DNA of 64,000 nucleotides from NCBI RefSeq assembly GCF_015690355.1, contig NZ_JADPRT010000014.1, positions 124,001-188,000 of the forward strand, written 5' to 3'. This DNA comes from Streptacidiphilus fuscans. GTDB lineage: Bacteria; Actinomycetota; Actinomycetes; Streptomycetales; Streptomycetaceae. The position numbers and the translations under genes are program-made. Shown here piece after piece: positions 6,920-17,528 of the stretch (positions are counted from its first letter, which is position 1; each line of letters starts with the position of its first letter). The notes beneath the pieces are model-generated. The model did no database searches, was not told the DNA's origin, and saw only the letters and a program-made list of their open reading frames with translations.

Positions 6920-8479
6920 ATGTCTGCGCAAGACTCCACCCACCACCCGCCCCAGCGCATCGGCGTGGTCGCCGAGTCGACCACCGGGGAGACCCGTGTC
7001 GCGGCGACGCCCGCGACGGTCAAGCAGTTGCTCGGGATCGGCTACGAGGTCGTCGTCGAGTCCGGGGCCGGTACGGCCTCCGGCTTCACCGACGAGGTCT
7101 ACGTCGAGGCGGGTGCGGAGATCGGCGACGCCTGGGCGCAGGACATCGTGCTCAAGGTCAACGCCCCGTCCGGCAGCGAGATCGCGCGCCTGCGTGAGGG
7201 GGCGACGCTGGCCGGCCTGATCGCCCCGGCGCAGCACCCGGAGCTGCTGGAGGAGCTGTCCGCACGCGGCGTCACCGCGCTGGCGCTCGACGCGGTACCG
7301 CGGATCTCGCGTGCCCAGTCGATGGACGTGCTCAGCTCGATGGCGAACATCGCCGGGTACCGGGCCGTGATCGAGGCGGCCCACGTCTTCGGACGCTTCT
7401 TCACCGGCCAGGTGACCGCGGCGGGCAAGGTGCCCCCGGCGAAGGTCCTGGTGGCCGGCGCGGGTGTGGCCGGGCTCGCGGCGATCGGCGCCGCGTCCAG
7501 CCTGGGCGCGATCGTGCGCGCGACCGACCCGCGTCCCGAAGTCGCGGACCAGGTCAAGTCGTTGGGTGGCGAGTACCTGCCGGTCAACGTGGTGCAGGAG
7601 CAGTCCACCGACGGCTACGCCAAGGCGACCTCGGCCGACTACGACCGCGCCGCCGCCGCGCTGTACCACCAGCAGGCGCAGGACGTCGACATCGTGGTCA
7701 CCACCGCGCTGATCCCCGGCCGTCCCGCGCCCCGGCTGCTGACCGCCGAGGACGTGGCGGCGATGAAGCCGGGCAGCGTGATCGTCGACATGGCCGCCGC
7801 CATGGGCGGCAACGTCGAGGGGACGGTGGCGGGCCGCGCCGTCGTCACCGACAACGGCGTGACCATCATCGGCTACACCGATCTGGCCTCCCGGCTGCCC
7901 GCCCAGGCCTCGCAGCTGTTCGGCACCAACCTGGTCAACCTGGTCAAGCTGGTGACGCCCGGCAAGGACGGGCAGCTGACGCTGGACTTCGAGGACGTGG
8001 TGCAGCGGGCGGTGACCGTCGTCCGCGACGGCGAGATCACCTGGCCGCCGCCGAAGGTCTCGGTCTCCGCGGCCCCGGCCGCGCAGGCCGCCCAGCAGTC
8101 CGCCAAGCCGGAGCCCAAGGAGGCGAAGAAGCTCAGCCCTGCGGCCCGCTTCTCGCTGATCGGCGTCGGCCTGCTCGCGCTGTTCGGCGTGGTCGGCTTC
8201 GCCCCGGCCCAACTCGCCGAGAACTTCACGGTGTTCATGCTGGCGGTGGTGATCGGCTACTACGTGATCGGCAAGGTGCACCACGCGCTGCACACCCCGC
8301 TGATGTCGGTCACCAACGCCATCTCCGGGATCGTGGTGACCGGCGCGCTGCTGCAGATCGGGCACGAGAGCTGGGTGGTCACCGCGCTGTCCTTCGTCGC
8401 GATCCTGCTGACGAGCGTGAACATCTTCGGAGGTTTCGCCGTCACCCGCCGCATGCTGTCCATGTTCTCGAAAGGCTGA
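6920..8479 (+). CDS. pntA: NAD(P) transhydrogenase subunit alpha
   Basis: A 519-residue Re/Si-specific proton-translocating transhydrogenase alpha subunit, in the undivided form (NAD-binding domain I fused to its membrane helices). Domain I covers residues 1-380 with IGVVAESTTGETRVAATPATV near 14, the conserved SRAQSMDVLSSMANIAGYRAV near 130, and the Rossmann loop VLVAGAGVAGLAAIGAASSLGA near 178. A charged Ala/Lys linker is followed by about four membrane helices (residues 415-512). With PntB it couples hydride transfer between NADH and NADP+ to the proton gradient, supplying NADPH. pntB starts six bases after the stop. Confidence 0.97.
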   Translation: MSAQDSTHHPPQRIGVVAESTTGETRVAATPATVKQLLGIGYEVVVESGAGTASGFTDEVYVEAGAEIGDAWAQDIVLKVNAPSGSEIARLREGATLAGLIAPAQHPELLEELSARGVTALALDAVPRISRAQSMDVLSSMANIAGYRAVIEAAHVFGRFFTGQVTAAGKVPPAKVLVAGAGVAGLAAIGAASSLGAIVRATDPRPEVADQVKSLGGEYLPVNVVQEQSTDGYAKATSADYDRAAAALYHQQAQDVDIVVTTALIPGRPAPRLLTAEDVAAMKPGSVIVDMAAAMGGNVEGTVAGRAVVTDNGVTIIGYTDLASRLPAQASQLFGTNLVNLVKLVTPGKDGQLTLDFEDVVQRAVTVVRDGEITWPPPKVSVSAAPAAQAAQQSAKPEPKEAKKLSPAARFSLIGVGLLALFGVVGFAPAQLAENFTVFMLAVVIGYYVIGKVHHALHTPLMSVTNAISGIVVTGALLQIGHESWVVTALSFVAILLTSVNIFGGFAVTRRMLSMFSKG

Positions 8480-8485
8480 GCCACG

Positions 8486-9952
<1,467 letters not shown>

Positions 9953-9980
9953 CCCCGGCGGCTCGCCGCCGCGCAATCCG

Positions 9981-10020
9981 ACGTGTGCTCCTGGCTCCCC
10001 GACGGGCCGGGAGCACACGT
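9981..10020 (+). terminator. Terminator after pntAB
   Basis: A hairpin with perfect 11-bp arms, ACGTGTGCTCC and GGAGCACACGT, around an 18-base loop, 28 bases after the pntB stop. Confidence 0.8.
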
Positions 10021-10124
10021 GTGTTCGGGTACGAAAAACCCTTGGACGAGGCCGTTCACGGCGCGGGAGACTCGGACTTTCCAGCCGCAACACCCTCAGA
10101 CGCTGTCGGGAAACCCGGGTTGGT

Positions 10125-11978
10125 ATGGAAACGCCACAAACCCCCGAGAGCGCGCCGCGCCGAGGCGCCGTGCTGCTCGCCCTTCGCTACTACGGACGGG
10201 AGTTGGCCCGACTCAAACGGGTGACGCTCCCCGGGATGCTGATGCCCGCGCTGGGCAACATCGGCATCAACTACATCGCGCCGCTGATCGTCGCCCGTCT
10301 GGTCGGCCGGATCGCCTCCGACGCCCGGATGACCACCGGCGACGCGCTGCCCTACGTCCTGGCCTTCGCCGGAGTGCTGCTGCTCGGCGAGGCGCTGTGG
10401 CGGGTGGGCATGCACTGCCTCAACCGGGTGGACGCCCACGGCATCGAGCACCTCTACGTCATCGGCATGGACGAGCTCTTCGCCAAGGACGCGGCCTTCT
10501 TCCACGACAACTTCGCCGGTTCGCTCACCAAGCGGGTGCTCAGCTTCGCGTCCCGCTTCGAGGAGTTCGTCGACACGCTCACCTTCTCCGTGGTGGGCAG
10601 CCTGGTGCCGCTGGTCTTCGGCGCGGTGGTGCTCTGGCAGTTCCAACCCCTGCTGGTGGTCGCGCTGCTGGCGCTGATCCTGGTCACCGGCGTCATCACC
10701 GCGCCGCTGATCCGCCGCCGTCAGGCGCTGGTGGACCGGCGCGAGGCGGCCATCACCCGGGTCTCCGGGCATGTCGCGGACAGCCTGACGAACATGGACA
10801 CCGTCCGCGCCTTCGCCGCCGAACGGCGCGAGGCGGCCGAACACCGCTCCCGGGTCGCCGAGTCGCGGCGGCTCTCGCTGCGCTCGTGGGACTACGGCAA
10901 CCTGCACATCGACACCCTGGTCGCGCCGATGTCCGTGCTGACCAACGGCCTCGGCCTGCTGCTCGCGATCGCGGTCGGCGGCGGCGCGCACAACGTCGAG
11001 GCGGTCGTCGTCGCCTTCTCCTACTACTCGACGGCGACGCGGATCATGTTCGAGTTCAACCAGATCTACCGCCGCCTGGAGAGCTCGATGACGGAGGCCG
11101 CGCAGTTCACCGAGCTGCTGCTGTCCCCGCCGACGGTGCTCGACCCCGCGTCGCCGGAGCCGCTGCGACCCCGCTCGGACCGTCGGGCGGAGGTCCACTT
11201 CGACCAGGTCACCTTCTCCCACGGGGGCGGCAAGCCGCTCTTCGCGGGGCTGGACCTGGCCGTGCCCAGCGGCGCACGGATCGGCCTGGTCGGCCGGTCC
11301 GGGGGCGGCAAGACGACGCTGACCCGGCTGCTGCTGCGGATGTCCGACATCGACGACGGCCGGATCCTGATCGGCGGCCAGGACATCAGCCGGATCCGCC
11401 AGTCCGACCTGCGCAGCCTGATCGCCTACGTCCCGCAGGACCCGGCGATGTTCCACCGCACCCTGCGCGACAACATCGCCTTCGCGAGGCCGGACGCCAC
11501 GGACGCGGAGATCCGCCGCGCCGCCGAGGCAGCCCACGTCACCGAGTTCGCCGACACGCTCCCCGAGGGGTTCGCCACCATGGTCGGCGAACGCGGCGTC
11601 AAACTCTCCGGCGGGCAGCGCCAGCGGGTCGCCCTGGCCCGCGCGATCCTGCGCGACGCACCGGTCCTACTGCTGGACGAGGCCACCAGCGCGCTGGACT
11701 CGGAGAGCGAGCTGCTGGTGCAGCAGGCGCTGTGGCGGCTGATGGAGGGCCGCACGGCCCTGGTCGTCGCCCACCGGCTGAGCACGGTGGCGACCATGGA
11801 CCGCCTGGTCGTGCTGGACCGCGGCCGGATCGTCGAGCAGGGCAGCCACCAGGAACTGCTCGCCGCCGAGGGCGCCTACGCCAGGCTCTGGCAGCACCAG
11901 TCGGGCGGCTTCCTCGACGACGAGGCCGACGAGGCTGACGGGGCCGACGCGGCAAGCACCGCCACCGCCCTGACGTGA
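10125..11978 (+). CDS. ABC exporter, fused membrane and ATPase domains
   Basis: A 617-residue half-transporter: an ABC_membrane domain with six helices (residues about 25-340), then the nucleotide-binding domain. The latter has Walker A GRSGGGKTTLTRL near 390, YVPQDPAMFHRTLRDNIAFARP (Q-loop), the signature LSGGQRQRVALARAI near 494, Walker B VLLLDEATSALDSES and the H-loop VVAHRLSTVATMD. Such exporters act as dimers; with no obvious partner gene this one is likely a homodimer. The substrate is unknown. The ATG at 10125 fits the start of the protein-like sequence. The C-terminus is acidic (DDEADEADGADAA). It stands alone between two terminators. Confidence 0.92.
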   Translation: METPQTPESAPRRGAVLLALRYYGRELARLKRVTLPGMLMPALGNIGINYIAPLIVARLVGRIASDARMTTGDALPYVLAFAGVLLLGEALWRVGMHCLNRVDAHGIEHLYVIGMDELFAKDAAFFHDNFAGSLTKRVLSFASRFEEFVDTLTFSVVGSLVPLVFGAVVLWQFQPLLVVALLALILVTGVITAPLIRRRQALVDRREAAITRVSGHVADSLTNMDTVRAFAAERREAAEHRSRVAESRRLSLRSWDYGNLHIDTLVAPMSVLTNGLGLLLAIAVGGGAHNVEAVVVAFSYYSTATRIMFEFNQIYRRLESSMTEAAQFTELLLSPPTVLDPASPEPLRPRSDRRAEVHFDQVTFSHGGGKPLFAGLDLAVPSGARIGLVGRSGGGKTTLTRLLLRMSDIDDGRILIGGQDISRIRQSDLRSLIAYVPQDPAMFHRTLRDNIAFARPDATDAEIRRAAEAAHVTEFADTLPEGFATMVGERGVKLSGGQRQRVALARAILRDAPVLLLDEATSALDSESELLVQQALWRLMEGRTALVVAHRLSTVATMDRLVVLDRGRIVEQGSHQELLAAEGAYARLWQHQSGGFLDDEADEADGADAASTATALT

Positions 11979-11983
11979 ACGAC

Positions 11984-12016
11984 GGAGGCGCCTGGGACCA
12001 CTACCCCGGCGCCTCC
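11984..12016. terminator. Bidirectional terminator
   Basis: Inverted repeat GGAGGCGCC / GGCGCCTCC with a 15-base loop, between the convergent ABC exporter and sedolisin genes. Confidence 0.8.
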
Positions 12017-12033
12017 GCCTTTGCCACTGGCCG

Positions 12034-14559
12034 CTACTGACCGTTCGGATGATCCCTGAACCAGGTCAGGAAGGCGCCCGTGATGGACCCGACGCCGGTC
12101 ACGTCGTCATAGCCCGGCCCCGTCTTCAGCGACGTGTCGTAGTCCATGCCGACCATCACCCCGTTGTGGCTCTGGTTCCAGGTCTCCATCGCGGGCTCGT
12201 GCCCGAGCGCGGACGGGGCTCCTGACACGTCGTGCAGCGCCGAGGTCCCGACCAGCTTGTAGAGGATGGGGTTGACGAAGCCCACCGGCACTCCGCCTGC
12301 CGCCTGTTGCGCCAGCGCCTCGACACCGGAGAACAGCGGTGCGGCCAGGCTGGTGCCGCCGTACTCCTCGTTGCCGTAGGAGCCGCCGCTCTCACTGAAC
12401 GTGGCACCGCCGTTCGAGCCGGGGTTGACGTTGATGGTGCCGTTCTCGGTGATGCCGATCAGCAGACCGGTCCACCAGTCCGCGACCATGCTGACGTCGG
12501 GCACCTCGCGGTCCGCCGAACCGGTGGCCGTGGCCGCCAACGAGTCCGGGACCACGCCCTTCTGGTACGAAGGCTGGGGGAACACCGAGCTGTTGCCACC
12601 GCCGGCGCCACCGTCGAACACGTTGCCCGCGGCCCAGCCGTTGCCGCTCTGCTGCTGCATCCAGTTGCCCCAGCCGCTCTCCCACGAGTAGTTGCCGTTG
12701 GCGTCGATGCCGAGGCTGGTCCCGCCCACGCCCGTCGCGAACGGGTCGGAGGCCGGGAACGCGACCCCCGGGCGCGACAGGATGTTGTTCGGGTCCGAGG
12801 CGTTGGTAGCCGCGACGGTGTAGTCGCCGTTGTCGGCGCTGGAGAAGTTGAAGCCGATGCCCTCGACCGCGCCCTGCTCGAAGATCTGCGTCTTCGCCTG
12901 GAACTCCTCCTGCGCGTTCTCGCTCTCGGGACCGCCCCACGAGCAACTCACGATGTTCGCGGTGTGGTTGGCGACGATCGTCTCCAGCGCCGTGTCGAAG
13001 CCCTGGTCACTGCCGTCCGTCCCGTAGAAGACGATCTTCGCGTCCGGGGCCATCAGGTGCACGGACTCGATGTCCATGGTCTCCTCGCCCTGCCAACCCG
13101 CCACGTCCTTGGGGTCGGTGCCCGAGGGGAAACCGCCCTGCGGCATCACCTGGGTGAACTGGCCCGGGGCGAACTGGGGCAGGCCCATCTGCTGGTTCCA
13201 GTTGGCCACGTCCTGCACGATCGTGGGCGACGCGTAGGCGTCGACGATCGCGACGGTGACCCCCTTGCCGGTCAGTCCGCTCTGGGCCACCCCGTAGGCG
13301 TGCCGGATCTGACCGGCCGTGTATCCGCACAGCCGCATCGGCAGCGACTCGCCGCCCGGCCCGTTCGGGGCGTCGTTGGCGTGCTTCTGGCCCCAGTAGG
13401 TGCTGCACCACGAGGTGTCGATCCCGCCGCCGGCAGGCGCGTACTTCCCGGCGCCGGCGGAGACGGGCTTCCCCTTCTTCGGGGCGTTCTTCGGACTGGG
13501 CACCGGCGCCTCGACGGCGTCGCTGTAGACCGGCGAGCTGGTGGTCAGACCGGTGACGCTGGAGACGTAGTTGCCCACGTCGGAGGGGAACTGGGGCTGA
13601 CCGGTCGGCGCGATGTCCACCCGGCCGTCGTGCTTGTACTTGTCGATCTGCACCTTCAGCACCGACTCGACCTTGGCCAGTGTCGTCGAGACGACGACGC
13701 TGTCGGCGCCCTGGGAGACGATCGTCATCCCGTCCTGCTGCAGCCACTGGGTGACCGCCGACGCGGCGTCGGGCACGTTGACGAACGTCGAGTTGAACTG
13801 AGCGGGCGTCAGGTACTTGTGGTAGTCCGGGGTTCCGGGCATGCCGACCTCGGCCGCATAGGTGGCCAGATCCTGCGGGTGCTGCTTGGCGATCCAGACG
13901 GTGCCCTGCACCACGGTGTTGGGGTCGGCCGCGCCGATGTCGTTCGCCTTGGTCGCCCAACTCGGCGGGCTCCAACTGGTGCCGCCGTTGGACGTCGTGG
14001 TGATCGGCCCACCGGACGAGGACGCACCGGCGACGGGCGTCCCGCCGCCACCACCGCCACCACCGTGGCCGCTGGCGGCGACCGCGACCGTGCCCACGAT
14101 CACCAGCGCGAGCGCCACGCCGATGCCGATCAGCACGCCCTTCTTGGAACCGCGTGACCCGCCACCGGAGTTGCCGGGACCGCCGGGCCCGCCACCGAAG
14201 GGCGGCTGACCACCAGGACCGCCCGGCCCGCCCCCGAAGGGCGGCTGGCCGCCGGGACCGCCCGGCCCGCCACCGTACGGGGGCTGGCCGCCGTACGGCG
14301 GGGGCGGAGGCGGAGGCGAGGCCGGGCCCTGGTTGTACGGGTTCGGCGGCTGCTGCGGGGGCCGACCACCACCGCCGTAAGGATTGCCCCCGTACGGGCC
14401 GGGGCCGGGACCAGGCGCCGGGCCGGGACCACCCGGTCGGGGCTGCTGCGGCGGCTGTGGCCGCTGAGGCTGCTGCGGCGGGAACGGGCCGTTCTGGTAC
14501 GGATTGTTCGGCCGAGGCGGATTGCCTTGTGGCCCGCTGCCGTAGGGCGGGTAACTCAC
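12034..14559 (-). CDS. S53 family peptidase (sedolisin) with membrane-anchored Pro/Gly-rich tail
   Basis: An 841-residue serine-carboxyl peptidase. Residues 1-135 form a cytoplasmic proline/glycine/tyrosine-rich tail (PPYGG, PNPYNQG) including three 13-residue repeats of type GQPPFGGGPGGPG at 91-129. One membrane helix follows (GVLIGIGVALALVIVGTVAV, 141-160), then a Gly linker, a Pro-kumamolisin activation domain (about 205-345) and the S53 catalytic domain. The catalytic set is visible: EETMD places Glu 492 and Asp 496, and GGTSLAAP gives Ser 737. The C-terminal calcium-site motif GYDDVTGVGS is near residue 820. Sedolisins act at acid pH, here outside the membrane. The GTG start follows GAGGAG. 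It is divergent from the MFS gene. Confidence 0.93.
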   Translation of the reverse strand: MSYPPYGSGPQGNPPRPNNPYQNGPFPPQQPQRPQPPQQPRPGGPGPAPGPGPGPYGGNPYGGGGRPPQQPPNPYNQGPASPPPPPPPYGGQPPYGGGPGGPGGQPPFGGGPGGPGGQPPFGGGPGGPGNSGGGSRGSKKGVLIGIGVALALVIVGTVAVAASGHGGGGGGGGTPVAGASSSGGPITTTSNGGTSWSPPSWATKANDIGAADPNTVVQGTVWIAKQHPQDLATYAAEVGMPGTPDYHKYLTPAQFNSTFVNVPDAASAVTQWLQQDGMTIVSQGADSVVVSTTLAKVESVLKVQIDKYKHDGRVDIAPTGQPQFPSDVGNYVSSVTGLTTSSPVYSDAVEAPVPSPKNAPKKGKPVSAGAGKYAPAGGGIDTSWCSTYWGQKHANDAPNGPGGESLPMRLCGYTAGQIRHAYGVAQSGLTGKGVTVAIVDAYASPTIVQDVANWNQQMGLPQFAPGQFTQVMPQGGFPSGTDPKDVAGWQGEETMDIESVHLMAPDAKIVFYGTDGSDQGFDTALETIVANHTANIVSCSWGGPESENAQEEFQAKTQIFEQGAVEGIGFNFSSADNGDYTVAATNASDPNNILSRPGVAFPASDPFATGVGGTSLGIDANGNYSWESGWGNWMQQQSGNGWAAGNVFDGGAGGGNSSVFPQPSYQKGVVPDSLAATATGSADREVPDVSMVADWWTGLLIGITENGTINVNPGSNGGATFSESGGSYGNEEYGGTSLAAPLFSGVEALAQQAAGGVPVGFVNPILYKLVGTSALHDVSGAPSALGHEPAMETWNQSHNGVMVGMDYDTSLKTGPGYDDVTGVGSITGAFLTWFRDHPNGQ

Positions 14560-14724
14560 GGTGTGACCGTCTCCTCGCGACTCGTCCGGGAGCCATGACG
14601 GACCGCCAGGCGTGCGCTATCCCCCGGTAGCGAACGCACATTCTTCGCACGCCCGTGCGGCATCGTAGCGACATTCCCCGCGCGCCCGACACGAGCTTCA
14701 CGCCATGCTCACCTGCGCATTTAG

Positions 14725-14758
14725 TTGCACCATGCATTGATATAGGTGTATGATGCAC
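14725..14758 (+). promoter_or_regulatory. MFS promoter with overlapping dyad operator
   Basis: A good sigma-70-type promoter: -35 TTGCAC (14725-14730), an 18-base spacer and -10 TATGAT (14749-14754). An imperfect dyad spans the same bases, with outer arms TGCACCATGCA and TGTATGATGCA and a central ATAT. Such overlap suits a MarR- or TetR-type repressor. The AT content is striking for this genome. The predicted start of transcription leaves a 60-base leader and supports the MFS start at 14825. Confidence 0.6.
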
Positions 14759-14824
14759 GTATCGAAGGAGGCCACGCCACACCCGACATCTTCCGCACCA
14801 TCCCCACGGATCCGGAGCACTCCG

Positions 14825-16075
14825 ATGAACGGTCATTCGTCCGACGGCGCCGCCGTCAGTCCCTTCAAGCAGCCGAGGGCGGTCTTCGCGGTCGCCTTCG
14901 CCTGCGTGGTGTCCTTCATGGGCATCGGCCTCGTCGACCCGATCCTCCCGGCGATCTCCTCGCAGCTGAACGCCACGCCCAGCCAGGTGACCATGCTGTT
15001 CACCAGCTACCTGGTGGTCACCGCGGTCGCCATGCTGATCACCGGCTGGGTGTCGAGCCGGATCGGCGCCAAGCGGACGTTGATCGTCGGCCTGGTCATC
15101 ATCGTGATCTTCGCGGCGCTGGCCGGGTCGTCCCACTCGATCAGCCAGATCGTCGACTTCCGGGCCGGGTGGGGCGTCGGCAACGCGCTCTTCATCGCCA
15201 CCTCACTGGCCGTCATCATCGCTTCGGCGACCGGCGGTTTCGTCGGCGCGATCATCCTCTACGAGACCGCGCTCGGCCTCGGCATCGCCGTCGGCCCGCT
15301 GCTGGGCGGCCTGTTGGGCAACGTCAGCTGGCGCGGCCCCTTCTACGGCGTCTCCGCGCTGATGGCCGTCGCCCTGCTGGCGACCGTCTTCCTGGTCAAG
15401 CCGCTGCCCCTGCCTACGAGGAAGACGGGCCTGCTGGAGCCGATCAAGGCGCTGCGTCACCGCGGCCTGCTGACCATGTCCCTGGCCGCGCTCTGCTACA
15501 ACTGGGCCTTCTTCACCATGCTCGGCTACGCGCCGTTCCCGATGAAGCTCGGCGCGATCCAGCTCGGCTTCGTCTTCACCGGCTGGGGCCTGCTGGTCGC
15601 CGCCTTCGCGGTCTTCGGCGCGCCGAAGGTCCAAGCCAGGCTCGGCATCGCCCGGACGCTCTACCTGAACCTCTTCCTCTTCGCGCTGATCATGGCGGGC
15701 ATCGCGGCCTGGGTGGACCACCGCACCGCACTGATCGTCCTGGTGATCCTGGCGGGCATCCCGATCGGCATCAACAACACGGTCACCACCTCCGCCGTGA
15801 TGTCGGTCTCACCTGTGGAGCGCCCGGTCGCGTCCGCCGCCTACGGCTTCGTCCGCTTCATCGGCGGCGGCCTGGCCCCCTTCGCGGCGGGCAAGCTGGT
15901 CGAGCACTACAACATCCACGTCCCCTTCTACGTCGCCTCGCTGGCCCTGCTGCTCGGCATCGCCATCCTGGCCACCGGCCACAACCTCCTGTCCGCCGCC
16001 GAACGCAGCCAGGCCGCCCCCACGGCCGTCTCCGAACTGGAGGCCGAGGAGTTGGAGGTCGGCGCCGCCAGCTGA
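14825..16075 (+). CDS. Major facilitator superfamily transporter
   Basis: A 416-residue MFS permease with twelve predicted helices. Family landmarks are GLVDPILPAISSQLNATPSQV in the first loop, the loop 2-3 sequence GWVSSRIGAKRTLIVG (MFS motif A variant) and the motif C-like GLGIAVGPLLGG in helix 5, typical of drug/proton antiporters. The substrate is not predictable. I prefer the ATG at 14825, preceded by CGGAG, over the ATG at 14750, which lies in the -10 region of the promoter. No regulator gene adjoins it, although its promoter carries an operator-like dyad. Confidence 0.9.
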   Translation: MNGHSSDGAAVSPFKQPRAVFAVAFACVVSFMGIGLVDPILPAISSQLNATPSQVTMLFTSYLVVTAVAMLITGWVSSRIGAKRTLIVGLVIIVIFAALAGSSHSISQIVDFRAGWGVGNALFIATSLAVIIASATGGFVGAIILYETALGLGIAVGPLLGGLLGNVSWRGPFYGVSALMAVALLATVFLVKPLPLPTRKTGLLEPIKALRHRGLLTMSLAALCYNWAFFTMLGYAPFPMKLGAIQLGFVFTGWGLLVAAFAVFGAPKVQARLGIARTLYLNLFLFALIMAGIAAWVDHRTALIVLVILAGIPIGINNTVTTSAVMSVSPVERPVASAAYGFVRFIGGGLAPFAAGKLVEHYNIHVPFYVASLALLLGIAILATGHNLLSAAERSQAAPTAVSELEAEELEVGAAS

Positions 16076-16097
16076 CCAACTGCCCGATCACCGAACG

Positions 16098-16127
16098 GTG
16101 GCCCGCCGGAACACTCCGGCGGGCCAC
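16098..16127. terminator. Bidirectional terminator
   Basis: Perfect 12-bp hairpin GTGGCCCGCCGG-N6-CCGGCGGGCCAC between the convergent MFS and aspartyl-tRNA synthetase genes. Confidence 0.85.
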
Positions 16128-16135
16128 GCTTCAGT

Positions 16136-17491
16136 TCACGGCGTCAGGCGGTGCAGGTCGCGCGGGAAGAGGGTGGCGAGCCGGACGTTGTCCGCACCGG
16201 TGAGCCGGGCGGTCCAGCGCTCCAGCCCGAGCGCGAAACCGCCGTGCGGCGGCATGCCGTGCCGGAACGCGTCGAGGTAACCCGCGTACGGCTCCGGCGA
16301 CTCGCCCCTGGCCGCCAGCGCGGCGAGGTAGTCCTCGTACCGGTGCAGCCGCTGACCGCCCGTCACCAGCTCCAGCCCGCGGAAGAGCAGGTCGAAGCTG
16401 TTGGCGAACTGCGGTCGCCCCGGCTCCGGGTGGGTGTAGAAGGGGCGCTTCGCCGTCGGGTAGCCGGTGACGAAGAGGAACTCGCTGCCGTACTCGCGCA
16501 GCGCCCAGGCCGAGAGCCAGCGCTCGTGGGCGGGCGCGAGATCCGGTTCACCACGCGGGTCCTCGTCCGTGTGCGCGGCCAGCAGCTCCTGCGCCGCCTC
16601 GAAGTGGATCTCCGGGATCTCCTCGGGGACGCTGGGCAGTTCGAGCTCCAGCAGCGCGCAGGCCTCCCCCGCGCGCTCGCGGACGGCGGCGACCATCCCG
16701 GCCAGAACCTGCCCCAGCACCGCCATCACCTCGCGGTGGTCGGTGATGAATCCCAACTCCGCGTCCAGCGAGGTGTACTGGGCCAGGTGGCGCGCGGTGT
16801 CGTGCGGCTCGGCCCGGAAGACCGGACCGGTCTCGTAGACCCGCTCGAAGACGCCGACCATGGTCTGCTTGAAGAACTGCGGAGACTGCGCCAGGTAGGC
16901 GGGCCTGCCGAACCAGTCGAGCGTGAAGACGTTCGCCCCGGACTCGGTGGCCGAGGCCACCACCTTGGGCGTGTGGATCTCGGTGAAGCCGAGCCCGTCC
17001 AGCGCCGCGCGGAACCCGGCGACCGACGCCGCGCTGATGGCGTGCGGCGCACGCAGGCGCGGATGCCGCAGCGTGACGGCGGCATGGTCGAGGACCGTCG
17101 GCAGGCTCGCCGGGACGGTGGGACGGAAGAGGTCGAACAGCGGGGCCGCGGTCGGCGCGGAGACCACGGTCACCTGCGGCGAGGTCACCTCGACGCCGCC
17201 CGGCGCCTTGGGGTTGGCGGTCACGGTGCCGCTGACCTCGATCACGCTCTCCTCGGCGAGCCCTTCGAGCTCCGGGACGCATGCGTCGTGGACCACGACC
17301 TGGGCCAGTCCGCTGCGGTCCCGAAGAACCAGGAAGGTGACCGCTTTCAGGACCCGGCTGCGGTGCAGCCAGCCCCGCAGGACGACGGTCCGGCCGACGT
17401 GCTCCGGCAGCTCGGAAGCGAGCGTGCGTGCCTCGGCGGTGGTGCCGGCTTCGGTGGTGGGGCCGGCTTCGGTGGTGGGGCGGGAGATCAT
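16136..17491 (-). CDS. aspS2: Aspartate--tRNA(Asp/Asn) ligase, archaeal type
   Basis: A 451-residue class II synthetase of the short archaeal/eukaryotic AspRS type, lacking the inserted GAD domain of the ~590-residue bacterial enzyme. An OB-fold anticodon-binding domain (residues about 30-115) precedes the catalytic core: GFTEIHTPKVV (motif 1 end, 168), AYLAQSPQFFKQ (199), motif 2 VFRAEPHDTARHLAQYTSLD (224-243) and motif 3 GLERW near 422, ending FPRDLHRLTP. Archaeal-type enzymes often charge tRNA-Asn with Asp for later amidation. The N-terminus repeats PTTEAG twice. AGAGG precedes the ATG at 17491; an in-frame ATG upstream would swallow the T-box leader. It is probably a second AspRS in this genome (inference). 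Confidence 0.92.
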   Translation of the reverse strand: MISRPTTEAGPTTEAGTTAEARTLASELPEHVGRTVVLRGWLHRSRVLKAVTFLVLRDRSGLAQVVVHDACVPELEGLAEESVIEVSGTVTANPKAPGGVEVTSPQVTVVSAPTAAPLFDLFRPTVPASLPTVLDHAAVTLRHPRLRAPHAISAASVAGFRAALDGLGFTEIHTPKVVASATESGANVFTLDWFGRPAYLAQSPQFFKQTMVGVFERVYETGPVFRAEPHDTARHLAQYTSLDAELGFITDHREVMAVLGQVLAGMVAAVRERAGEACALLELELPSVPEEIPEIHFEAAQELLAAHTDEDPRGEPDLAPAHERWLSAWALREYGSEFLFVTGYPTAKRPFYTHPEPGRPQFANSFDLLFRGLELVTGGQRLHRYEDYLAALAARGESPEPYAGYLDAFRHGMPPHGGFALGLERWTARLTGADNVRLATLFPRDLHRLTP

Positions 17492-17528
17492 CACATACCT
17501 CTGCGGTGTGCGTGGTGATCCCTTGGGA

